From: an uncultured Lachnospiraceae bacterium
GTDB lineage: Bacteria; Bacillota; Clostridia; Lachnospirales; Lachnospiraceae
Assembly: GCA_902782715.1 (NCBI GenBank)
Contig: CACZOG010000082.1
Span: 1-26,958, forward strand
Length of the DNA: 26,958 nucleotides
Reading direction: 5' to 3'
Under the pieces are notes generated by a model. The model searched no databases, was not told where the DNA came from, and saw only the letters and a program-made list of their open reading frames with translations. This document shows positions 8,367-15,147 of this stretch, one piece after another. Made by a program: the position numbers and the translations under genes. How positions within the stretch are numbered: position 1 is the first letter of the stretch; each line of letters begins with the position of its first letter.

Positions 8367-9320
8367 TTAGAGTTTAACAACTTCATAATCGTTGTTCTTA
8401 CAGAGTTCTGACAAATTGGATGTGAAAAGGTTGTCTTTTACTATTACACAGATTTCGCCTTTTTCTCTTAATTCGTTTGCTTTTTCGATCGCTTCCTCTT
8501 CCTTTGAATCTGAATAAACGATATATGTTTTCTTATTCTTCTTAAAATCGGTTGCTATCTTCTGTCTTTTAATAGACTGTAAGATATTATCGATCATGAA
8601 AACGCATCCGACCGCAGGAGCTTCTTCGCCGTATTTGCCAAGAAGTGAATTATATCTTCCGCCTTTGCAGATAGACTCGCCTACACCGTATGTGTAAACC
8701 TTGAAGATCATTCCGGTATAATATTTAAAGTTTGAATCAAGATCCTTATCAACGCTTATGAAACGTGAATATCCCTCTTTTTCAATGATATTAAGTATCT
8801 TATCAAGTCTTTTAGTATCGGCTTCGCGGGTATATACACAGACTTTGAAATCTTTAAGACCGATTTCAAGAAGATTCTTGATAGCCAAAAGAAGAACTTC
8901 GGCATCGGCAAGATAAGTATCATCTTTTAAAAGTTCAACACCCATCTGCGTAACTTCGATCGATTTGCCTTCATAAAGACCTTTATTCGCAAAAGAGTTG
9001 CCTTTATAAAAGAATCTTATGGGATAATCTTCATCCGAAAAATACTTTGCAGCACATCTTGCAACCGAAGGCGTATAATCAGGTCTTAAAACAAGTGTTT
9101 CACCATCCCTGTCAATGAATCTGAATGTTTTCGATTCATAAGCAAAATCGTTATCCTCAAGAAATACATTTAAAAATTCGAGAGTCGGTGTCTGGATCTC
9201 ATCAAAACCATAGCATTTGATATTCTTTTCGATGCAGTCCATTATATGATTTTTTAGATCGAGTTCATCACCGTAAAAGTCTCTTACTCCGTCAGGTGTA
9301 TGTAATAAAGATAAGTTCAT
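8367..9320 (-). CDS. hisZ: ATP phosphoribosyltransferase regulatory subunit HisZ
   Basis: A histidyl-tRNA synthetase paralogue that forms the regulatory half of the HisG-HisZ complex. The 317-residue protein has class II synthetase-like motifs: TPDGVRDFYGDEL, EIQTPTLEFLNVF, TLVLRPDYTPSVARCAA, and FYKGNSFANKG. YYTGMIFKVYTYGVGESICKGGRYNSLLGKYGEEAPAVGCVF corresponds to the histidine-binding region. It lacks the C-terminal anticodon-binding domain of true HisRS and is too short for one. AAAGGA precedes the ATG. It is the first gene of the his operon, directly after the promoter and the leader palindrome. Confidence 0.95.
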   Translation of the reverse strand: MNLSLLHTPDGVRDFYGDELDLKNHIMDCIEKNIKCYGFDEIQTPTLEFLNVFLEDNDFAYESKTFRFIDRDGETLVLRPDYTPSVARCAAKYFSDEDYPIRFFYKGNSFANKGLYEGKSIEVTQMGVELLKDDTYLADAEVLLLAIKNLLEIGLKDFKVCVYTREADTKRLDKILNIIEKEGYSRFISVDKDLDSNFKYYTGMIFKVYTYGVGESICKGGRYNSLLGKYGEEAPAVGCVFMIDNILQSIKRQKIATDFKKNKKTYIVYSDSKEEEAIEKANELREKGEICVIVKDNLFTSNLSELCKNNDYEVVKL

Positions 9321-9349
9321 TTTTTATCCTTTCGCTTTAGCACTTTAAA

Positions 9350-9367
9350 TTGCTACCCAATTAGCAA
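9350..9367 (-). promoter_or_regulatory. Inverted repeat in the his-operon leader (candidate operator or hairpin)
   Basis: TTGCTA (9350-9355) and TAGCAA (9362-9367) are perfect inverted repeats around a 6-base spacer. The match extends to 9-base arms with one mismatch (9347-9370). It begins about 15-20 bases after the expected transcription start and ends about 30 bases before the hisZ ATG. It could bind a repressor of histidine genes or form a short hairpin. The leader is too short for a T-box. Confidence 0.5.
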
Positions 9368-9391
9368 ATTATCATAGTGTAGTATTGTTAA

Positions 9392-9420
9392 AGTATATAG
9401 GCATACCTGTTATTTGTCAA
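9392..9420 (-). promoter_or_regulatory. Near-consensus promoter of the his operon
   Basis: On the minus strand a perfect -35 TTGACA (9415-9420) is followed, after exactly 17 bases, by -10 TATACT (9392-9397). The -35 box overlaps the TGA stop codon (9417-9419) of the upstream pseudouridine synthase gene. Transcription should start near 9385, leaving a leader of about 65 bases. Confidence 0.85.
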
Positions 9421-10361
9421 CATTTAATTGTTTTTTCACTGAGAGAATACCATTCATCCTTTTCGTCAAACTTCGGAAATACTATTTTATAAGCTTTTAA
9501 CTCCTGTCCTGATGAGGTCTTCTTCGCATCTGAATTATATTTGATATCTCCGATCAAAGGGAATCCAAGGTAAGAAAGATGAGCTCGTATCTGATGGCTC
9601 CTGCCCGTGATAAGTTCAATTTCAAGTTCGGAAGTTTCGTTACCTGCCGATAGGACTTTAACACCGGTTGAAATGGGTGAATATTTTATACCTGATGGTA
9701 TTTTCTCTTTATTGTCATAAACAGAAACTTTATTGGTTTTTGAATCCTTGCTTAAGAACGCTTTATAAACTCCGTTAAGATCGCAATGTCCCTGACAAAC
9801 TGCATGATAATACTTCTTTATTGTTCTTTTATTAAGCATTTCACTTAATCTCTGGCTGCCTTTTAAGGTTTTTGAACATATAACGAGTCCTTCTGTATTA
9901 AAATCCAGTCTGTTTAAAACAGAAGGTCTGAATTCTTTTAACGAATCTTCGTTTATTATATTCCTTTCTATAAGATATCCCAGACACCATTCGTTTAAAG
10001 AAGGCGTACTGCCGTTCTTTTGAGAAAGGATACCCGAAGGCTTGTAAACGATCATGAAATCTTCATGTTCAAAGACTACTTCAATGCCTTTAAGCGATTT
10101 ATAAGCACCTGAATAATCCTCTGATGATGCCTGTGTAACGGATGAAGACATTTTAAGATATGTTTCATCACTGAAATAGATCTTGATCTTATCTCCGCAT
10201 TTTAATATCTCATCGCCTTTCGCACGTTTTTCATTTAATTCGATATTTTTCTTACGAAGCATTTTGTAAATGAACGCATTCGAAGCAGCCGGCAAAATCC
10301 TTTTAAGATATTTGTCGAACCTCTGATTTTCATTTGTTTTATTGATAACGAATTCTTTCAT
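9417..10361 (-). CDS. RluA-family pseudouridine synthase (RluC/RluD-like)
   Basis: The enzyme isomerises uridine to pseudouridine in RNA, most likely 23S rRNA. An N-terminal S4-type RNA-binding domain covers about residues 10-65 (RFDKYLKRILPAASNAFIYKMLRKKNIELNEKR). The catalytic domain follows. Its motif II reads LNRLDFNTEGL with the catalytic D153; most relatives have HRLDxxTSGL, so N for H and E for S are mild departures. ITGRSHQIRAHL near the C-terminus is the conserved motif III. The length of 314 residues is normal. No convincing Shine-Dalgarno precedes the ATG, so the start is less sure. It follows the small membrane protein gene by 24 bases and may be co-transcribed with it. The target site cannot be told from sequence. 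Confidence 0.93.
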   Translation of the reverse strand: MKEFVINKTNENQRFDKYLKRILPAASNAFIYKMLRKKNIELNEKRAKGDEILKCGDKIKIYFSDETYLKMSSSVTQASSEDYSGAYKSLKGIEVVFEHEDFMIVYKPSGILSQKNGSTPSLNEWCLGYLIERNIINEDSLKEFRPSVLNRLDFNTEGLVICSKTLKGSQRLSEMLNKRTIKKYYHAVCQGHCDLNGVYKAFLSKDSKTNKVSVYDNKEKIPSGIKYSPISTGVKVLSAGNETSELEIELITGRSHQIRAHLSYLGFPLIGDIKYNSDAKKTSSGQELKAYKIVFPKFDEKDEWYSLSEKTIKC

Positions 10362-10388
10362 ATACGGAAAATAAAGATAAAACGAAAA

Positions 10389-10964
10389 TTATAATGATAA
10401 ATTCTTGATAAGAGTAAATGCCGCAAGATCTTTCTCGGTCTTGGCGTAATCATCTTTTACGGACTTTATCCTGTCTGAATATTTATCCAAAGAATCAAGG
10501 ATATAAACTTTGATACCTGTGATCGAATTGTTTGCAAGATATTTCTCGATATGCTCTTTGCATTCTTTCATATCCATATCTTTGTCTGCAGATAACGCAA
10601 TAACAGTTTCATCGAAAACAAAACATGAACTTAAAGGGAAATTGGTTTTGTAACTTGTAAGATAAAAATCGAATCCGTATAAAACATTTTTTTCGCCAAA
10701 CAGTTCTTTTACTGAAGCTGCATTTGCTTTACCGAAAGAATACTTTTCAGCTTTAATGCCGATGATAAAAGACACTATAAGCTTAGCCACGGGAAGCGTG
10801 CCCAAAACCGCGATTATAGTGAAAATATTCTTTGCATCGCCATGCATGATAAAACCGGTCATAAAAATAGCCGCACATAGAACAAGAAGTAAAAGTGCAA
10901 GCAATCCTATCCTGACAGGCTGCTTTTTTAAATATCCGATCTCACCTTTATGTTTTGAAAACAT
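10389..10964 (-). CDS. Small membrane protein with two N-terminal helices, unrecognised
   Basis: A 191-residue protein that I cannot assign. After a short basic, cytoplasm-type start there are two hydrophobic segments at about 18-40 and 47-70 (GLLALLLLVLCAAIFMTGFI and NIFTIIAVLGTLPVAKLIVSF), forming a hairpin in the membrane. A soluble domain of about 120 residues follows, rich in Lys and Asp, with no catalytic motif that I recognise. The Shine-Dalgarno is weak. It sits between the parE-unit terminator and the pseudouridine synthase gene and is probably transcribed with the latter. Gene reality is well supported by length, spacing and shared orientation; function is unknown. Confidence 0.8.
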   Translation of the reverse strand: MFSKHKGEIGYLKKQPVRIGLLALLLLVLCAAIFMTGFIMHGDAKNIFTIIAVLGTLPVAKLIVSFIIGIKAEKYSFGKANAASVKELFGEKNVLYGFDFYLTSYKTNFPLSSCFVFDETVIALSADKDMDMKECKEHIEKYLANNSITGIKVYILDSLDKYSDRIKSVKDDYAKTEKDLAAFTLIKNLSL

Positions 10965-10978
10965 ATTAACTCATTAAA

Positions 10979-11002
10979 TGCCGGGAACAACTGCACCCGG
11001 CA
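10979..11002 (-). terminator. GC-rich hairpin upstream of the membrane protein gene
   Basis: TGCCGGG (10979-10985) pairs perfectly with CCCGGCA (10996-11002) around a 10-base loop. There is no proper U-run after it on the minus strand, only TTTAATG. It may be a second weak terminator behind the main one, or a hairpin in the leader of the gene starting at 10964. Confidence 0.4.
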
Positions 11003-11020
11003 CTTTACCCTTCATTTTAT

Positions 11021-11050
11021 TAAAAATGACCTCTTATAAAAGAGGTCATT
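11021..11050 (-). terminator. Intrinsic terminator of the parE-parC-rsmD-coaD unit
   Basis: A perfect 11-base stem (11025-11035 with 11040-11050) and a 4-base loop are followed on the minus strand by TTTTT then AATAAAA. It starts 5 bases past the stop codon of the coiled-coil gene. Confidence 0.88.
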
Positions 11051-11054
11051 AAGT

Positions 11055-11783
11055 TTAGAATTCGTCATCCTCGGGATACTGTTCGCCTTCGTAACTTTCG
11101 TCCTCGGGAAGATACTGTACATTTTTCTCCTGTTTGGGCGCTTCTTCACGAGCAGGTTCTTCTTCAATAAGAGGAGCTATCTCTGCTCTGTTGTCTTCGA
11201 TCTTGGCGTACAGTGATTCAAGTCTTGCCTGGCAGTCTTCGAATGTCTTGTTGTTTCTTGCCATCACTTCTTCAACGGCTTTCTGCATATCAACAAGAAC
11301 ATCATCCATATAGAAGTTCATGCTCTTGATAATATCTTCTTTGTAGTTTTCAGCCTCGTCAACGCTCTTTTGAGAAAGATACTGAGCTTCTTCAACAAGT
11401 GAATCCGCCTGTCTCTGTGCTTCAAGCATGATCTCGTTTTCTGAGAGCTTGTTCTGAAGGAGTTCTTCAGTCTGAGCAGCCTTATCCATTGCTTCCTGCT
11501 CGATCTCGAACGCTTTGGCGTTAGCTTTGTCGATCTTATCATGAGCAAGTGCTTCTGCACTCTTTAAAAGTTTCTCTCTTTTTGAGAGAACGTTATTTGC
11601 GAGTTTGATCTGCTCGGGAACCATAGCCTTAAGTTCGTCAAGCTTCTCGTATATGAGATCTCCTTCAACAAGTATCATACCTTTTTTCAACTTGGAAGGC
11701 TTACTTTCTTCAATGATCTTTTCGATTTCCGAAATCTTACGCTCTAACTTCTGAACATCTACATTGTCTTTTTCAGCTGCCAT
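11055..11783 (-). CDS. Coiled-coil protein (DivIVA/ATPase-subunit-like)
   Basis: A 242-residue, highly charged protein. Residues 8-30 and about 75-215 are predicted by eye to be long alpha-helical coiled coil, with heptads rich in Ala, Glu, Lys and Gln (AHDKIDKANAKAFEIEQEAMDKAAQTEELL and similar). The C-terminal 35 residues are acidic and Pro/Glu-rich (EEEPAREEAPKQEK... to DDEF). Such proteins in Lachnospiraceae are usually annotated as hypothetical, ATPase or DivIVA-like, by composition only. There is no signal peptide or membrane segment. GAGGAG precedes the ATG. It is the last gene of the parE unit, 47 bases after coaD. A structural role at the membrane or division site is possible but not shown. 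Confidence 0.85.
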   Translation of the reverse strand: MAAEKDNVDVQKLERKISEIEKIIEESKPSKLKKGMILVEGDLIYEKLDELKAMVPEQIKLANNVLSKREKLLKSAEALAHDKIDKANAKAFEIEQEAMDKAAQTEELLQNKLSENEIMLEAQRQADSLVEEAQYLSQKSVDEAENYKEDIIKSMNFYMDDVLVDMQKAVEEVMARNNKTFEDCQARLESLYAKIEDNRAEIAPLIEEEPAREEAPKQEKNVQYLPEDESYEGEQYPEDDEF

Positions 11784-11830
11784 CGAATTTCTCCTCTATA
11801 TACACATTTTTAAATATGTATTATCCGGTA

Positions 11831-12313
11831 TTAATAACCGAATTTTTTATACAAACTCTGTGCGACACAGTCGGGAACAAATTTTGATACATCACCCTTG
11901 AAACTTGCGATCTCTCTGACCGTTGTGGAAGAAAGATATGAATATTCCAGATCGGTAGGAAGGAATACAGTTTCAAGTGTTCCGCCTGAGATCAGATAAT
12001 TGGTCTGAGCCATATGAAGCTCGTATTCGAAATCGGTCAATGCTCTCAATCCTCTTAGGATCATATGAACATTTTTTTCTTTCGCATAATCAATTAAAAG
12101 ACCCCCGAATGTTTCGATAATTATATTATCGAAATCTCCGGTCACATCTTTTAACATTTTAACACGTTCTTCAACTGTAAACAAGGGACTTTTTTTATTA
12201 TTGTCCAAAACGGAAACATATACGAGGTCATAGTTCTTCGAGGCTCTTTTTATAATGTCAATATGTCCGTAGGTTACGGGATCGAAGCTTCCGGGATAAA
12301 TGATCGAACTCAT
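11831..12313 (-). CDS. coaD: Phosphopantetheine adenylyltransferase CoaD
   Basis: This enzyme transfers AMP from ATP to 4'-phosphopantetheine, the penultimate step of coenzyme A synthesis. The 160-residue length is exact for the family. The nucleotidyltransferase motif TxxH appears as YPGSFDPVTYGHIDII (T14, H17), and the second ATP motif SSTTVREIASFKGDVSKFVP lies near the C-terminus. MILRGLRALTDFEYELHMAQTN is the conserved substrate-binding region. AAGGAGAG precedes the ATG. Only one base separates it from the rsmD stop codon. The rsmD-coaD pairing is very common in bacteria. Confidence 0.97.
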   Translation of the reverse strand: MSSIIYPGSFDPVTYGHIDIIKRASKNYDLVYVSVLDNNKKSPLFTVEERVKMLKDVTGDFDNIIIETFGGLLIDYAKEKNVHMILRGLRALTDFEYELHMAQTNYLISGGTLETVFLPTDLEYSYLSSTTVREIASFKGDVSKFVPDCVAQSLYKKFGY

Positions 12314-12314
12314 A

Positions 12315-12863
12315 TTATTCTCTCCTTATAAAAACATGTTTATTGTTTTTGTATTCCTTTTCTTTAAATATCTCAAGACCGTGGTCATTAAGAAATCCAA
12401 AATCAGCATCGTAATTGCATTCAACAACCATAACAGTATCTTCGCCTATAAGGCCGCATTCGTCAAGAATGGGGATAACGGAATTTTCGAGATGTTTATC
12501 AAATGGAGGATCGATAAAGATAACATCCGGGATCTCCTTTAAATGAGTCTTTATAAAAAATCCTGCATCCTCTTTATATACTGCTGCTTTACCATCAAGA
12601 TGTGTTTTACTAAGATTTGCTTTTATGCAGTCGATCGCTTCTTTGGAATTATCTACAAAATAACATTTAGATGCACCGCGGCTTAAAGCTTCGATGCCGA
12701 TGGCACCCGATCCTGAAAACAAATCGACGAAAACGGAATTCCCGACATAGGACTGAAGGCAGTTAAAAAGAGTCTCTTTATACTTATCGGTCGTAGGTCT
12801 GGTGTCTGTTCCTTTGGGTGTTATTAAGTTAATGCTTCTTGCGCTTCCCGCGATCACTCTCAT
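12315..12863 (-). CDS. rsmD: 16S rRNA (guanine966-N2)-methyltransferase RsmD
   Basis: RsmD methylates G966 (E. coli numbering) of 16S rRNA in the assembling small subunit, using S-adenosylmethionine. The 182-residue protein shows the N-terminal MRVIAGSARSINLITPKGTDTRPTTDKYKETLFN, the SAM-binding loop FVDLFSGSGAIGIEALSRGA (47-65), and the catalytic DPPF motif (118-121). AAAAGGTGA precedes the ATG. It begins 10 bases after the parC stop codon and ends one base before coaD, so it is inside the parE unit. Confidence 0.96.
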   Translation of the reverse strand: MRVIAGSARSINLITPKGTDTRPTTDKYKETLFNCLQSYVGNSVFVDLFSGSGAIGIEALSRGASKCYFVDNSKEAIDCIKANLSKTHLDGKAAVYKEDAGFFIKTHLKEIPDVIFIDPPFDKHLENSVIPILDECGLIGEDTVMVVECNYDADFGFLNDHGLEIFKEKEYKNNKHVFIRRE

Positions 12864-12873
12864 ATATCACCTT

Positions 12874-15111
12874 TTAGAGTCTTAATTTGGTACCTTTGGA
12901 ATCCCTGTTGGCAAGTTTTATCTTACCCGAAGGAATATCATTATCATTGTAATGAAGAACGGATTCAATGGCATTTCCTGTATAGAATACTTTATCTACT
13001 GCGGCATCCTTATTAAGCTTCATTCCTCTTACGCCGACAGCACCCTTCTTTTTCTCGGGAATCTGCTCGATCGGGAATTTGAGGAAATATCCGTCGTCCG
13101 AAACAAGTATAATATTTCTCTGTTCATTAAGAATGCTTACAGATACTAACTTATCGTCATCAAGAAGTTTGGTTGCCGCAATAGTCTTTCTCGTAACATC
13201 AAATTCACCGCCGTCAACAACCTTCATATTGCTTAACTTGGATACGAATACAAGTCTGAAGAGATTGAGGTCTGACTGTGAGCAGAGCAAAAGTATCGAA
13301 GCATCATTTGAAGTATATGATGTGATGTTATCGATCGGAATACCCCTGTCTCTTATCTTGCACATCGGGATATCGGAAACCTTGGCGGTATATAACATTC
13401 CGTTATCAGAGAAAAGACATACTTTACCCGTATTCTTGCAAAGTACAACGAATCTGCATTCTTCTTTGATCGATTCGAGATTTCTTTCATATGTTGCAAG
13501 ATCGACTGCTTTGACATATCCGAATCTGTCCATCAGAACATATACGTCCATCTCTTCGATCTTCTTATCTTCATAAACCGCTTCACTTTCGTTGGTGATC
13601 ACGGTTCTTCTTTCTCTTGAGTATTCTTTCTTGATAGACTTAAGATCATCAATGATAACCTGAGTCATGGAACTCTGGCGTTCAAGAATATCCTCATATT
13701 TAAAGATATTTGCCATAGTTTCATCATGTTCTTTTATCAAGGCCTCGATCTCGAGTCCGATCAGTTTGTATAAACGCATCTCTAAAATGGCATTCGCCTG
13801 TTTTTCAGTAAACATCAGCTGCATAGCCATTATCTTGGATTCCTTGGACTTAAATCTTATGCCGTCCGTAATACCTTCAACAAGGCATTTCTTAGCCATA
13901 GCACGGTCTTTGGAGCCTCTTAGTATCTCGATGATAAGATCGATAACATTGCAGGCTTTGATAAGCCCCTCCTGGATCTCTCTTTTCTCTTCTTCTTTCT
14001 GTAAAAGATTCGTATATTTTCTCTTGTTGAACTCATAAGAAAACTCAACGCAGTTGGAGATTATGTCTCTAAGAGACATTGTTTCGGGTTTTCCGTGCGA
14101 GATCGCAAGCATATTAACACCGAATGTATCTTCAAGTTTGGTCTTTTTATAAAGCATGTTCTTGAAGTTTTCGATGTCACAGTCTCTTTTTAATTCTATT
14201 ACGATACGGATACCTTCTTTAGAAGACTGGTTGGAGATATCGACGATATCCGGAGCTTTCTTCTGATCGTAAAGAGAAGCTATATCGGATAAGAACTTGG
14301 AGATATTTGCTCCTATCATCGTATAAGGAATCTCGGTTATTACAAGATTTGTCTTGCCGTTCTTTCCCTTTTCGACTTCAACCTTTCCTCTGACTTTGAT
14401 CTTTCCGACACCGGTTTCGTATATCGAAAGAAGTTCATCCTCATTGATAACGATACCGCCGGTAGGAAAATCAGGGCCTTTTACGTATTTCATCAGATCC
14501 CTTGTTTCCATGTTGGGGTTCTGCAAGAAGGCGATCGTAGCATCGATAACTTCGCTGATATTGTGAGGAGGAATGCTTGTAACCATTCCGACAGCAATAC
14601 CTTCCGAACCGTTTACAAGGATATTCGGAAACTTAACGGGTAAAACGCTTGGTTCTTTTTCCGTTTCATCAAAGTTGGGCACGAAATCAACTATATCTTT
14701 ATCAAGATCGCCGAGAAATGCTTCCTGGGTAACCTTCTGAAGTCTGGCTTCCGTATAACGCATTGCAGCGGCGGAATCACCTTCGATATTACCGAAGTTA
14801 CCGTGTCCGTCTACAAGTGCAAGGCCTTTTTTAAAATCCTGAGTCATTACAACCAAAGATTCATATATGGACGAATCGCCGTGAGGGTGATATTTACCCA
14901 TTGTATCACCGACGATCCTCGCGGATTTTCTGTAAGGCTTGTCGTATTTGATGCCCAGTTCATGCATATCGTAAAGAACACGCCTCTGAACAGGTTTAAG
15001 ACCGTCCCTTACATCAGGCAATGCTCTTGCGATAATAACGCTCATCGCATAATCGACAAAAGATTTACTCATTACTTCAGAGTATTCTGTTTTTATGATC
15101 TTTTCTGCCAC
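12874..15111 (-). CDS. parC: Type IIA topoisomerase subunit A, topoisomerase IV (ParC)-like
   Basis: This is the DNA-cutting subunit. The catalytic tyrosine is Y119 (AAAMRYTEARL). The quinolone-binding helix reads KYHPHGDSSIYESLV, with S80 and E84 unmutated and at ParC numbering. The N-terminal breakage-reunion and tower domains are complete. The C-terminal beta-pinwheel starts near residue 520. Its first blade reads YVLMDRFGYVKAVDLATYERNLESIKEE... (523-552) where gyrase has the QRRGGxG GyrA box; the box is absent. Together with the 745-residue length, this points to a topoisomerase IV rather than a gyrase, although family assignment by eye is not final. The start is a GTG (15109-15111) with GGGAG 7 bases upstream. 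It lies 36 bases after parE. A separate gyrBA pair is expected elsewhere in the genome. Confidence 0.88.
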   Translation of the reverse strand: MAEKIIKTEYSEVMSKSFVDYAMSVIIARALPDVRDGLKPVQRRVLYDMHELGIKYDKPYRKSARIVGDTMGKYHPHGDSSIYESLVVMTQDFKKGLALVDGHGNFGNIEGDSAAAMRYTEARLQKVTQEAFLGDLDKDIVDFVPNFDETEKEPSVLPVKFPNILVNGSEGIAVGMVTSIPPHNISEVIDATIAFLQNPNMETRDLMKYVKGPDFPTGGIVINEDELLSIYETGVGKIKVRGKVEVEKGKNGKTNLVITEIPYTMIGANISKFLSDIASLYDQKKAPDIVDISNQSSKEGIRIVIELKRDCDIENFKNMLYKKTKLEDTFGVNMLAISHGKPETMSLRDIISNCVEFSYEFNKRKYTNLLQKEEEKREIQEGLIKACNVIDLIIEILRGSKDRAMAKKCLVEGITDGIRFKSKESKIMAMQLMFTEKQANAILEMRLYKLIGLEIEALIKEHDETMANIFKYEDILERQSSMTQVIIDDLKSIKKEYSRERRTVITNESEAVYEDKKIEEMDVYVLMDRFGYVKAVDLATYERNLESIKEECRFVVLCKNTGKVCLFSDNGMLYTAKVSDIPMCKIRDRGIPIDNITSYTSNDASILLLCSQSDLNLFRLVFVSKLSNMKVVDGGEFDVTRKTIAATKLLDDDKLVSVSILNEQRNIILVSDDGYFLKFPIEQIPEKKKGAVGVRGMKLNKDAAVDKVFYTGNAIESVLHYNDNDIPSGKIKLANRDSKGTKLRL

Positions 15112-15147
15112 AATAAAACTCCCAAAAACTTTTATTTTTAATCAATA

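Noticed and set aside
9321..9416. T-box riboswitch before hisZ
   Set aside because: The leader after the predicted transcript start is only about 65 bases, there is no T-box sequence (TGGN'CCGCG-like), and no terminator hairpin with a U-run.
13079..13576. 165-residue plus-strand ORF opposite parC
   Set aside because: It is the antisense shadow of the topoisomerase C-terminal domain; Ser/Leu-rich, no Shine-Dalgarno, no family motif. The same holds for the plus-strand frames at 13667-14038, 15590-15985, 20392-20910, 21814-22230 and 24107-24460.
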